This document shows, in pieces, positions 1 to 6,991 of a stretch of 30,759 nucleotides of DNA. The position numbers were made by a program, and so were the translations under genes. The notes under the pieces were generated by a model that did no database searches, had not been told where the DNA came from, and saw only the letters and a list, made by a program, of their open reading frames with translations. Source of the stretch: an uncultured Oscillospiraceae bacterium (GTDB lineage Bacteria; Bacillota; Clostridia; Oscillospirales; Oscillospiraceae); assembly GCA_910579595.1 (NCBI GenBank), contig CAJTVM010000026.1:1-30759 (forward strand). The letters run 5' to 3'. Numbering within the stretch: position 1 is the stretch's first letter; the number at the start of each line of letters is the position of its first letter.

Positions 1-1333
1 GGGGCAGCCTGCTCTGGATTTCCCGGCAAAGGGCCAGCTTTTTCCGCTCCGCCCGAATGTCACGGTTGATCTGGGCAAGCTGCTCATATATTTCCGCCTT
101 TTCGTTTGAGAGCCGTTCTCTGGGGATGGCGCACTGCTCCAGCACAGCCACCGCCTCCATGTACCGGGCATACTCCACCTCCATACCGGACAGTCCGTCC
201 TCGTAGAGCTGCTTGGCTGGGGTCAGGGCGGCCACATCCGCCAGGGCATCATACAGCTTTTTCCGTTTCTTCTTCCGCACATTGAGAATCGTGCGCTGCT
301 TCATCAGGTTGGCCAGCGCGTCCTCTGTGCGGGTCTGGAATGCGGCCATGTCTCCCTGGGTGGCGATATCGTTCTCCCGGAGAAAGTCAAACTGCTCCCG
401 GTATCGCTCGGACTTCATCACCTCCTGCCGGAGCTGGGGCGTCATCCGGGGCGGATACTGCCGCTGCTCGATCTTGCCCAGGACGTAGAGGTAGTGGACA
501 TAGAGCGCCATAATTCCGGTATATTTTGGGTACTTTTTGTAGGGCTGGAAGGGCGGCCTGTAAATGACGGCGGGCCTGCGTCCGGCCTCGATATCCTCCA
601 GGCCGCTCTGGATGGCCGCCCGAATGCCGTCTTCAGTGAACAGCGGGCTTTTCCGTCCTGGGTACATGAAGCGATCCTGTCCCCGCAACCGAAAGCCCAG
701 GCGATTGCCATGGCTGATCTCATACCCCATGTGTTCCATAAGCAGAAAGAAGTGGCCCAGGTCGTTGGCGTCCTGAATGGCCGTCCGCAGGTCCGCCTCC
801 AGCATGGAGCGGAATGTGGGCTGGCCCCTGGACTGGCGGAGCCATTCAATATAGCTGACCGCCTTGCCGGAACTGCCCTCCATGATGACCGACAGGCCAT
901 GCTCCCGGCACAGCCGGTCCGAGGTCGCCCGGATCTGCTGGTAGTAGCTCTGGGCGTTGCTGTGGTACTTCTCGCCGGTATCGGCGTTGACGGAATTGAA
1001 AACCAGGTGGGCGTGGATATGCTCCTTGTCCACGTGGACGCCGATCACCGTCTCATACCCCGGCAGATGCTCTTTCGCAAATTCTGTGGCGATCTCCAGC
1101 GCCTGTTCCGGTGTAACCTCTTCCGGCTTGAAGGACTGGATGATGTGGTAATACTGCACACCGTCCTCCTTGCCCACAGCCCGTTTGGTGTCCAGCATCT
1201 GGCGGCACTCCCGGCCAGGGTCGCAGTTCAGATGGGCGGTGAGGACGCGCTCCTCGGTCTTGTCCCCGTTGAGGACGTAGTTGATGCCGATGTCCAGACG
1301 GCCCTTCCGGGCCAGGATCTTCGTGACAGCCAT
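1..1333 (-). CDS. MobA/VirD2-type relaxase, C-terminus beyond the window
   Basis: Nicks the transfer origin and stays covalently bound to the DNA strand that is led into the recipient. The reading frame is open from an ATG at 1333 down to the left edge (444 codons visible), so the C-terminal part is missing here. A Shine-Dalgarno GAAGGAAG lies just upstream. Near the N-terminus is INYVLNG (residues 17-23), a likely site of the nicking tyrosine (Tyr19). The metal-binding histidine motif GVHVDKEHIHAHLVFN follows at about 98-113, with His100, His105, His107 and His109. The C-terminal part visible is charged and helical. This matches the relaxase/mobilisation nuclease family (PF03432) of Tn1549-like elements. 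Its partner mobC lies upstream, but an opposite-strand amidohydrolase gene separates the two. Confidence 0.93.
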   Translation of the reverse strand, partial: MAVTKILARKGRLDIGINYVLNGDKTEERVLTAHLNCDPGRECRQMLDTKRAVGKEDGVQYYHIIQSFKPEEVTPEQALEIATEFAKEHLPGYETVIGVHVDKEHIHAHLVFNSVNADTGEKYHSNAQSYYQQIRATSDRLCREHGLSVIMEGSSGKAVSYIEWLRQSRGQPTFRSMLEADLRTAIQDANDLGHFFLLMEHMGYEISHGNRLGFRLRGQDRFMYPGRKSPLFTEDGIRAAIQSGLEDIEAGRRPAVIYRPPFQPYKKYPKYTGIMALYVHYLYVLGKIEQRQYPPRMTPQLRQEVMKSERYREQFDFLRENDIATQGDMAAFQTRTEDALANLMKQRTILNVRKKKRKKLYDALADVAALTPAKQLYEDGLSGMEVEYARYMEAVAVLEQCAIPRERLSNEKAEIYEQLAQINRDIRAERKKLALCREIQSRLP

Positions 1334-1374
1334 AAATACTTCCTTCATAAACAGCCGCTGAACTGCAGATGCTA

Positions 1375-1403
1375 TTGACGGTACCAAAGCCTTTTGCTAC
1401 AAT
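1375..1403 (+). promoter_or_regulatory. Sigma-70-type promoter for the M20 gene
   Basis: TTGACG at 1375-1380 and TACAAT at 1398-1403 are separated by exactly 17 bases, each one base from consensus. It points rightwards into the only plus-strand gene. A strong ribosome binding site (GGGGAGG, 1441-1447) precedes that gene's ATG at 1456. Seen directly; activity is inferred. Confidence 0.75.
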
Positions 1404-1455
1404 TCACTCAGCTTATCTTTCTGGATCTTGTGGGTCAATCGGGGAGGAATCTGAT

Positions 1456-2628
1456 ATGGATTTTTATAAACGAGCGTTAGAACTGCGCGAGGAGACTGTT
1501 GCCCATCGCCGCTGGCTGCACAGCCATGCGGAAGTGGGCCTGGATATGCCCAAAGCGCAAGCCTATGTGTTGGATGAACTGAAAAAATGCGGTCTGGACG
1601 CCCGCCCCTGCGGCCATGGTGTGACCGCCGAGCTGGGCCGCGAGGGAGGCCGGACGCTCCTGCTCCGTGCGGACATGGACGCCCTACCCATGCCGGAGGA
1701 GAGCGGCGAGTCCTTCGCCTGCCCCACCGGAACGGAAGCTCATGCCTGCGGCCATGATTTTCATGCGGCGATGCTGCTGACGGCGGCGAAGATGCTGAAA
1801 GAAAACGAGGCCGAGCTGTCGGGTCGGGTCCGATTCATGTTCCAGACCGCCGAAGAGACCTTTGAGGGCGCGAAGGATATGCTTGCGGGCGGCATTTTGG
1901 ACGGCGTGGACGGAGCCCTGGCCTATCATGTGGGCGCCGGCAGAATGCCGGTGGGCCTGTTCATGTACAATGCTGGTGGGACTATGATGTACTCCGTGGA
2001 CGGCTTCCGGATCACCGTCCATGGCCGGGGCGCCCACGGGGCCTATCCTCACAGTGCCATCGACCCCATCAACATTGCTGTCCACATCTATCTGGCCCTG
2101 GAGGCGCTGATCGCCCGTGAAGCGGACCCCAGCAAAGCCTGCGTATTGACCATCGGCAATTTCTCCGCAGGTTCAGCCCCCAATATCATCCCGGACACCG
2201 CCGTTCTCCAGGGGACCTTGCGCACCAACGACAGCGCCAGCCGGGACAAACTGGTCCGGCGGCTGCGGGAGGTATCCCAAAGGACTGCTGAGGTTTACGG
2301 CGGCTCGGCGGAGATCGAAGAACTTTCTCAGGTGCCGCCTCTGGTGTGCAACGCCACCATGACAGAGGAAATAGCCCGCTATATGCGGGAGCTGCCCATC
2401 CCCGGTCTGACACCTGTTCCTGATACCTCCGCCAGCGCCTCTGAGGACTTCGCGGCCATTGCGGAGAAGGTCCCCAGCGTGTTTATGTACCTCTCAGCGG
2501 GGTATATGGATGAGCGGGGCGATGCCACCGCCCACAACCCCAAGGTCCGGTTCAACGAGGATATCTGTCCCATCGGCTCCGCCTGCCTGGCCCACTGCGC
2601 GGTCCGCTGGCTGGAAGAGCATCAATAG
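1456..2628 (+). CDS. M20 family amidohydrolase / metallopeptidase
   Basis: Predicted two-metal hydrolase that cleaves N-acyl amino acids or related amides (M20D group, relatives HipO, IAA-amino acid hydrolases, AbgA/B-like). The ATG at 1456 is chosen because GGGGAGG lies eight bases upstream; an upstream ATG at 1369 would place the promoter inside the gene. The 390-residue length is normal. Visible metal ligands and catalytic residues: Asp73 in RADMDALPMP, Cys98 and His100 in ACGHDFHAAMLL, Glu133-Glu134 in QTAEET, His158 in YHVGAG, and a late His in TAHNPKVRF. The dimerisation domain contains HGRGAHGAYPHSAIDPI. It is cargo: opposite orientation to all neighbours, own promoter, and its stop lies three bases from the mobC stop. 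The substrate cannot be told from sequence. Confidence 0.93.
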   Translation: MDFYKRALELREETVAHRRWLHSHAEVGLDMPKAQAYVLDELKKCGLDARPCGHGVTAELGREGGRTLLLRADMDALPMPEESGESFACPTGTEAHACGHDFHAAMLLTAAKMLKENEAELSGRVRFMFQTAEETFEGAKDMLAGGILDGVDGALAYHVGAGRMPVGLFMYNAGGTMMYSVDGFRITVHGRGAHGAYPHSAIDPINIAVHIYLALEALIAREADPSKACVLTIGNFSAGSAPNIIPDTAVLQGTLRTNDSASRDKLVRRLREVSQRTAEVYGGSAEIEELSQVPPLVCNATMTEEIARYMRELPIPGLTPVPDTSASASEDFAAIAEKVPSVFMYLSAGYMDERGDATAHNPKVRFNEDICPIGSACLAHCAVRWLEEHQ

Positions 2629-2631
2629 ATT

Positions 2632-2955
2632 TTACTTTTTTGCGATCTGGTACATCAGCTCATAGACCTGATCCAGCAGGAACAGGCCTCGCTTGGCGTC
2701 CTCGGCCCTGGCGATGCCGGCGTTGACGCTCCGGGCGATCTGGTTGATGTTATTGCCGATGTGGTGGATCTCCGTCCGCAATTCCTTGATCTCCTGGGAG
2801 GGCCGGGTGCGGACAGGCGTCCCTTCGATCAGCCGGACGAGGTAGGCCCTCCGGGAGAGGCCGCACTGCCTGGCCTGGGCCACCAGCCGCTGGTACTGCG
2901 CCGGCGTCAGTTCGATGTGGACATGATGCCTGCCGTGCTTATCTGCTCTGCTCAT
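2632..2955 (-). CDS. mobC: MobC-like relaxosome accessory protein
   Basis: Small DNA-binding protein expected to bind near the transfer origin and help the relaxase open it. The start ATG at 2955 follows an AAAGGAGG site and gives 107 residues. The N-terminal half contains HVHIELTPAQYQRLVAQARQ and LSRRAYLVRLIEG, a ribbon-helix-helix-like segment. The C-terminal half contains LRTEIHHIGNNINQIARSVN, the signature stretch of the bacterial mobilisation protein family (PF05713), where Gly, Asn and Asn are conserved. The start overlaps the end of the upstream PP-loop gene by 17 bases. In related elements the relaxase follows directly; here an M20 gene intervenes, so coupling to the relaxase is lost or depends on transcription through the M20 gene. 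Confidence 0.88.
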   Translation of the reverse strand: MSRADKHGRHHVHIELTPAQYQRLVAQARQCGLSRRAYLVRLIEGTPVRTRPSQEIKELRTEIHHIGNNINQIARSVNAGIARAEDAKRGLFLLDQVYELMYQIAKK

Positions 2956-3712
2956 GCCGCCTCCTTTTTCCCTTGGGAGAGCTGCCGCTGTTCTCCACCT
3001 GAATCTCCTGTTCAAACACTTTTTCCAAATCAAACACATTGCCATAAGGGACGCCCTTCCGGCTGTAGGGCTTCATAGGCATGGGGATCTGGGCCTGCAG
3101 CCCCTTCAGCTTCTCCCAATATTGAGGCAAAAACTGATAAATATTTTTCAGTTCCTTCCGGTTCTTATTTTTACAGCACCAGCAGGACACCCTGTCCAGG
3201 ATGTCATACAGCCGGATACCGTTCTCCTCCCAGAAAAATCCCCGCGCATAGCAGTACGCCAGACAGTCCGCCTCCGTCATCCCCGCTTCGGCCAGGGGCG
3301 AACACTTGGGGGCCTCCAGCCGTTCCAGCCGCTCCGGCTCGTCCGCGGCGATGCCAACGTAGTGGATGTCCGCGTCCAGCGCAAGGCCGTCCAGGGCCGT
3401 GGTTTTGAGCTTGGTCCCCCAGCGGCAGGGGCCGCCGCACCAGCCGTAGCCCAGGTGGAAGCCGTTCTTCTTGGAGTTGACCGGCCTGTCCAGCATATTG
3501 TATAAAAACGGGACACCCGGCTTCACCTCGGTGAAGCGGATGCCCCGCTGCTCCAGAACCGGCTTGATCCGATCCCGGATATCGTATATGGCCTGAAATT
3601 CCATTTCCGAATTGTAAAAAATCACTTCATCCAATCGTGTGTTTCGCTCCAGTAATAATAAGAGCATGGCGAGGGAGTCCTTGCCAAAGCTCACTGAGGC
3701 GACACTTCGCAC
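2939..3712 (-). CDS. PAPS-reductase-like PP-loop ATPase, first copy (remodelled 5' end)
   Basis: Member of the phosphoadenosine phosphosulfate reductase / N-type ATP pyrophosphatase family, which activates substrates by adenylation. The PP-loop is SFGKDS near residues 8-13. Cysteine-rich stretches GWCGGPCRWGT and SCWCCKN could bind metal or act as redox centres. I choose a GTG start at 3712 (257 residues) because GGAAGGAG lies six bases upstream. The frame stays open to an ATG at 3808, but that extension is encoded by a palindrome cluster and reads as low-complexity Arg-rich sequence. The second copy (10896-11645) starts shortly before the same ASVSFGKDS motif, so the native N-terminus here seems to be lost. 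Such proteins occur on phages and conjugative elements beside ParB-like proteins; the true reaction here is unknown. Confidence 0.82.
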   Translation of the reverse strand: MRSVASVSFGKDSLAMLLLLLERNTRLDEVIFYNSEMEFQAIYDIRDRIKPVLEQRGIRFTEVKPGVPFLYNMLDRPVNSKKNGFHLGYGWCGGPCRWGTKLKTTALDGLALDADIHYVGIAADEPERLERLEAPKCSPLAEAGMTEADCLAYCYARGFFWEENGIRLYDILDRVSCWCCKNKNRKELKNIYQFLPQYWEKLKGLQAQIPMPMKPYSRKGVPYGNVFDLEKVFEQEIQVENSGSSPKGKRRRHEQSR

Positions 3713-3747
3713 TCCACGCTCCTTCCTGCGGCTCCGCCGCCGATCTT

Positions 3748-3919
3748 CCGCCCGCAGGCGGCATAGGGGACAGGGGGATATCCCCCTGCAAGCGCGCAAA
3801 ATGTACATTTGCGCTATGCTTGCGCCATCGCCGCCAGGGGCGGCGATGGCCTCGGCCCCGCCGTTGGCGGGGCTGCGTTCTAAGCGGTAGGTTGATTGGA
3901 ATTGGCGGGCGGAGCCCGC
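3748..3919. repeat. Cluster of six consecutive hairpins
   Basis: Six inverted repeats follow each other: CCGCC/GGCGG (3748-3761); a perfect 18-base palindrome CAGGGGGATATCCCCCTG (3771-3788); GCAAGC-GCGCAAA with TTTGCGC-TAT-GCTTGC (3788-3823); a perfect 12-base stem GCCATCGCCGCC/GGCGGCGATGGC with loop AGG (3824-3850); GCCCCGCC/GGCGGGGC with loop GTT (3855-3873); GCGGGC/GCCCGC with loop GGA (3905-3919). This is the largest gene-free stretch of the window (3713-3938). It resembles a mosaic of REP- or MITE-like non-autonomous elements. It lies between a conserved small gene and the PP-loop gene whose 5' end it seems to have replaced. Confidence 0.85.
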
Positions 3920-3938
3920 GTCCTCAAAAGGGAAACCA

Positions 3939-4337
3939 TCACCGCTCCTGTTGGCTGCGGGGCTGCCGGAGCTTCAGATCGTAGTGGTTCACCGGCGCAT
4001 CCCGCAGATCCAAGGCCGATTTGTCCAGTACCTCTGCCGCATAGCGGGCGTAGTCGTAACCCTGACAGTCCACCAGGATACCGCCCCGGATATTCCGGGT
4101 GGTCACCAGCAGGCAGAGGGGCACGTCATTGCCTTTACTGCCTTTGAGATGGTTATTGGCTTTGATGAAGGGCATATCCTCCAGCAGATGGGAACAAAAA
4201 TGCCGGTACTGTTCCTGGGTCAGTTGGATAATCTTGGCCACCTGCACACGGATTGGCCCGTCAGCCCTGCTGTCCTTCAGATCCTCCACACAGCAGGATT
4301 TGAAGGAAAAATGGGAATAGATCGTAGATTCCGCCAA
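3939..4337 (-). CDS. Conserved element protein, possibly DUF6329-like
   Basis: A 132-residue soluble protein starting at a TTG (4337) preceded by GGAGGTGAGAAC; no ATG fits as well. The core VEDLKDSRADGPIRVQVAKI, followed by LTQEQYRHFCSHLLEDMPFI and a late GGILVDCQGYDYARYAAEV, recalls a small family found in Clostridia elements that I remember as DUF6329, an unverified attribution. No catalytic motif is recognisable. The C-terminus is a basic tail ending QQER. The terminal codons contain AGGAG followed five bases later by an ATG at 3942 that opens only a 19-codon frame. That looks like the ribosome binding site and start of the ancestral downstream gene, now cut off by the hairpin cluster. Confidence 0.7.
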   Translation of the reverse strand: MAESTIYSHFSFKSCCVEDLKDSRADGPIRVQVAKIIQLTQEQYRHFCSHLLEDMPFIKANNHLKGSKGNDVPLCLLVTTRNIRGGILVDCQGYDYARYAAEVLDKSALDLRDAPVNHYDLKLRQPRSQQER

Positions 4338-4353
4338 GTTCTCACCTCCAGGT

Positions 4354-4373
4354 GGGTGTCCATGTAGACACCC
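4354..4373. promoter_or_regulatory. Operator-like palindrome upstream of the 3939-4337 gene
   Basis: GGGTGTC and GACACCC are separated by six bases, centred just upstream of the ribosome binding site of the leftward gene starting at 4337. The core GTGT-N8-ACAC recurs at 6181-6196 and, with one extra base, at 4410-4426. Position and symmetry suggest a repressor site; a short RNA hairpin is the alternative. Confidence 0.45.
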
Positions 4374-4401
4374 TTGTCAAATAAATACCCAGATATGTGG
4401 A

Positions 4402-4434
4402 CAGGCAGGGTGTCAATACATAACACCCCGCCTG
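4402..4434. repeat. Imperfect hairpin after the 4443-6146 gene
   Basis: A 12-base stem with one mismatch (4402-4413 against 4423-4434, nine-base loop) lies just downstream of the stop of the leftward gene ending at 4443. No T-run follows on the minus strand, so an intrinsic terminator is doubtful. It also contains GTGT-N9-ACAC, related to the two operator-like palindromes nearby. Confidence 0.4.
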
Positions 4435-4442
4435 CCCTTGGC

Positions 4443-6146
4443 CTACCGCTCCTGGGACTTTCTGTGCGTTGGCTTTCGCTGCTGCACCTCGGCCAGCCTC
4501 GGCGCGTCATATTGGGCCAGCTCCTTCATGAGAGCCTCCGCCTGTTTCTGAACAGCGGCATTGTCTGAGAATGTGGCGCCGAATCCGGCAACAGCCAGCG
4601 CCATCTGATCCGCGCCGCGCTTCCCCTCTTTCTGGAGGAACTTGACGATCTCCGCGATCTGCCCGCTGTGGGCCTCGTCATCCGTGGGGAGCGGGTAGCA
4701 CTCATGCAGCAGAGTACAGTATTGGGCGGCGATCCTGCCCGGTGTGGCGGTGAGGAAATAGGGATTTTCCCACTCCGCAAAGGGAACCACGGACAGCAGT
4801 TGCCGGCCACCGTCCGCCTGCTCCCATACCCGCACCCGGTCAAAGCCTATCTCACGGGAGACACGGGAGAGGATATCCATGACCATGGGATCGTCCCGGA
4901 GCCGTTCCGACCGGGTGAAGTCGGTGACGAGGTAGTTCTCTCCGTGACGCACATGGAGGATGTCGGTGGCGCTCATGCCGTCCGCACTCTCCAGGCCCAG
5001 GGTCAGGCGGGCGGGAGGCTGTCCGTCCGGGCCGGGTTCCACGGCCTCGCTGTTGTAGGGGGCACTCCGCAGTTCATCAAACCGGGCCTTGGCTGCTTCA
5101 AAAGAGGGGAAATGCTCCAGCTCACTGCGTTCCGCAGCGTTGTCCGCCCAGGTTTTCAAATCAGCGATGATGTAAAAACCCCACCCGGCAACGGCGCTCT
5201 GGGCTGGTTCCTGCACAGATCCCGCCTGCTCCGGCACAGGCTGCTCCACAGGCAGAGGCCGGAGACAGTCCAGGTGCTTGGCGGCGTAGATGGCGTTGTC
5301 GGTGAGCTGCCTCTGCCACGCACCCACGCTGGGCGCCCATTTGAAGCCGTTGTGCCGCATGGCGGAGCAGGTATCCCGGTCAGGCTTCTCATGGAAGAAC
5401 ACCTGCAGCCGGTTGCTCTCCCGGTTCATCTGCACCTCGCCGCCCTCAAAGGCCCAGCCCTCATATTCCGTTTCCGCTTTCGCGGACAGCTCCGCAATGC
5501 GGGCCTTGGCCTGACGGATGGAGGCGCTGTTGTTAGTAAGCATAAAGCTGGGGTATGGCTTGGGGTTCGCCTGCCAGTCACGGGCCATTGCCGCTTTCCG
5601 CTTTTCGATCTCATCTTGAGTCAGCAGAGGACAGCCCTCCAGGGTCTTGTACTTCCGATAATAGGCGTTGACCGCTTTCATTTTTTCCTGATCCTGCTCC
5701 AGCCCAGCCAGCTTGGACTTCAGCTTCTGCACAGCCTCCGGATCATCGGCGCTGATGCCGCCCCTGCCCGTGCCGCGGATCTTGTCCAGCAGGCCCTGGA
5801 TCTGCCGCCACTCAGCCATGTTGGCGTCCGCGGCCCGATTCTGTTTTTCCTTTTGACGGACAGGGAAGTTACTGCCCCCCGCGATCAGGATGGAGGGCAC
5901 ACGGGCGGTGATAGCATTGCTTTGGTTGATATTCTCCGCCAGCCTACGGGCGTAGGTGTCCAGCAGTTGGTCGATCTGGTCATGGTGGATGGGATCTACC
6001 TTCCGCTTCTGCTGCTCCGCGAGACGGGTGGCCTCATCCACGGCACGGCGGTATTCCGCTGTGGCGCTGCCCTCCACGTAGTCGGAGAAGCTGATCATGT
6101 TCTTTGCCCTGCGGGCCAGGGCCTCATCGATGGGATAGTATTGCAT
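4443..6146 (-). CDS. Large polyvalent-type element protein, unknown function
   Basis: A 567-residue cytosolic protein starting at ATG 6146 after GGAGGTGAACC. Residues about 1-220 are charged and helical, probably partly coiled coil. Around residues 255-300 is FFHEKPDRDTCSAMRHNGFKWAPSVGAWQRQLT, a KWAP..W.RQLT segment that I recognise as recurrent in large proteins of conjugative elements and phages. The third part (about 325-480) contains a WADNAAERSELEHFPSFEAAKARFDELR repeat-like segment followed by LTLGLESADGMSATDILHV and a NYLVTDF..SERLRDDP region, also typical of such element proteins. Antirestriction or anti-defence roles are proposed for polyvalent proteins in general; nothing catalytic is visible here. 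It ends with a basic tail (SQER) although no gene follows closely. Confidence 0.8.
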   Translation of the reverse strand: MQYYPIDEALARRAKNMISFSDYVEGSATAEYRRAVDEATRLAEQQKRKVDPIHHDQIDQLLDTYARRLAENINQSNAITARVPSILIAGGSNFPVRQKEKQNRAADANMAEWRQIQGLLDKIRGTGRGGISADDPEAVQKLKSKLAGLEQDQEKMKAVNAYYRKYKTLEGCPLLTQDEIEKRKAAMARDWQANPKPYPSFMLTNNSASIRQAKARIAELSAKAETEYEGWAFEGGEVQMNRESNRLQVFFHEKPDRDTCSAMRHNGFKWAPSVGAWQRQLTDNAIYAAKHLDCLRPLPVEQPVPEQAGSVQEPAQSAVAGWGFYIIADLKTWADNAAERSELEHFPSFEAAKARFDELRSAPYNSEAVEPGPDGQPPARLTLGLESADGMSATDILHVRHGENYLVTDFTRSERLRDDPMVMDILSRVSREIGFDRVRVWEQADGGRQLLSVVPFAEWENPYFLTATPGRIAAQYCTLLHECYPLPTDDEAHSGQIAEIVKFLQKEGKRGADQMALAVAGFGATFSDNAAVQKQAEALMKELAQYDAPRLAEVQQRKPTHRKSQER

Positions 6147-6180
6147 GGTTCACCTCCATGTAATAAAAGAGCTGCAAAAC

Positions 6181-6196
6181 GTGTTTCTATGAACAC
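6181..6196. promoter_or_regulatory. Operator-like palindrome upstream of the 4443-6146 gene
   Basis: GTGTTTCTATGAACAC (flanked by C and G, extending the arms) lies 35 bases upstream of the ATG at 6146, in one of the few real intergenic gaps of the leftward train. It shares GTGT-N8-ACAC with 4356-4371. Confidence 0.4.
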
Positions 6197-6205
6197 GCTT
6201 CACAG

Positions 6206-6598
6206 CTATCGTTCCGGTACTTTTCTCTTTTTCTGCTGTCCTTTTACCGCAGTCGGCGGCAGGAGTTCAACGGGCGGCGCATCGGAGCGCAGCAGCCCCA
6301 GGAGGCTGTGCTGCGCCCCGATGTTCGTTGCTGTGATTTCCCTGACACAGTTCCGCAGCCAGGGAAGCTGTTCCGCCATCCGCTGAGTGAGGACAGCAAC
6401 ATCCAGTGCGGTCAGCTTCTCTGCGGAGACATACACAGAATACTGCCGCCGTTCAAAGCCGTTGGCCTCCATAAACCGCTGGATATCCTTGTAAGCCCGC
6501 TTGAAAAACTGCGGGTCCTGAGCCGTTTCCTTGCGGGGATAGTGCTGCCTCAGCGCGTCTTGGCTCAGATCAAAGGTGATCTGCTTCCTGCTTCCCAT
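6206..6598 (-). CDS. VapD-like putative endoribonuclease toxin
   Basis: A 130-residue protein starting at ATG 6598, two bases after the stop of its upstream partner. The N-terminal two thirds match the virulence-associated protein D family, a Cas2-like ferredoxin-fold ribonuclease: KQITFDLSQDALRQHY, then FFKRAYKDIQRFMEANGFERRQYSVYVS at about residues 31-58, then alternating helix and strand to about residue 105. VapD proteins act as mRNA-cleaving toxins in some bacteria. The tail after residue 105 is a Pro- and Lys-rich extension ending VPER. The partner gene 6600-6902 would be the antitoxin candidate by position only. Confidence is good for the family, moderate for toxicity. Confidence 0.72.
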   Translation of the reverse strand: MGSRKQITFDLSQDALRQHYPRKETAQDPQFFKRAYKDIQRFMEANGFERRQYSVYVSAEKLTALDVAVLTQRMAEQLPWLRNCVREITATNIGAQHSLLGLLRSDAPPVELLPPTAVKGQQKKRKVPER

Positions 6599-6599
6599 G

Positions 6600-6902
6600 C
6601 TACACAGCACCCCGCACCTTTCCGGCCTGGGCGAGTACGTCCTCCTCGCCGTCCTCGTCCTGCCAGACGCAGGCGGCGGCGCAGTCCATGAACCACTCGG
6701 AGCGCAGCAGAGACAGGATGATATCCCACATACAGGCGAAGTCATCGCCGTGGCCCTTGTCTTTGAAAGACAGGGTGTCGCCATCCGAGACGCAGGGGAG
6801 AGCATGGACGGCAAACAGGCTTTTTACCGTCCGATGCACATCCTCCAGCGTGTGGCCCCGCCGCTCTACGGCGGCCTTGTCAAAGGTAAAGTTCACTTGC
6901 AT
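6600..6902 (-). CDS. Small acidic protein upstream of vapD-like gene
   Basis: A 100-residue protein starting at ATG 6902, six bases after AGGAGG; an in-frame GTG at 6911 would overlap that site. It contains an amphipathic segment (FDKAAVERRGHTLEDVHRTV), a short DTLSFKDKG strand region and a later ILSLLRSEWFMDCAAACVW segment with two Cys. The C-terminal third is acidic. I recognise no family with certainty. Its stop is separated from the vapD-like ATG by a single base, so the two are translated as a unit, and this is the natural candidate for an antitoxin or regulator of the putative toxin. Confidence 0.75.
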   Translation of the reverse strand: MQVNFTFDKAAVERRGHTLEDVHRTVKSLFAVHALPCVSDGDTLSFKDKGHGDDFACMWDIILSLLRSEWFMDCAAACVWQDEDGEEDVLAQAGKVRGAV

Positions 6903-6991
6903 TTCTGGCACCTCCTGTTATTTTGGTAGCCCACATCATACCGCACCTTCGCGGCAATATCCACATAAATCGGCAGACAGTTATCGGTCAC
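6893..6991 (-). CDS. 32-residue small protein
   Basis: GTG at 6991 overlaps the TGA of the methyltransferase as GTGA, the coupling seen throughout this train. The peptide begins MTDNCLPIYVDIAAKVRY and ends NNRRCQKCK. Its last codons contain the AGGAGG of the next gene and overlap that gene's ATG by ten bases, the same end pattern as the larger genes here. It fills exactly the otherwise empty gap between two genes. Function unknown; an NCLPIYVDIAAKV-type fragment suggests a folded mini-domain or a remnant of a longer gene. Confidence 0.55.
   Translation of the reverse strand: MTDNCLPIYVDIAAKVRYDVGYQNNRRCQKCK

Noticed and set aside
1369..1455. Longer N-terminus for the M20 gene
   Set aside because: It would put the promoter inside the coding region; family proteins begin close to the chosen ATG at 1456.
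4402..4434. Intrinsic terminator for the 4443-6146 gene
   Set aside because: The stem is reasonable, but no T-run follows on the minus strand, so it is listed as a hairpin only.
4668..6386. Plus-strand open frame of 572 codons
   Set aside because: It is the complement shadow of the 4443-6146 gene. It lacks domain-like sequence and a ribosome site, and GC-rich DNA gives long antisense frames.
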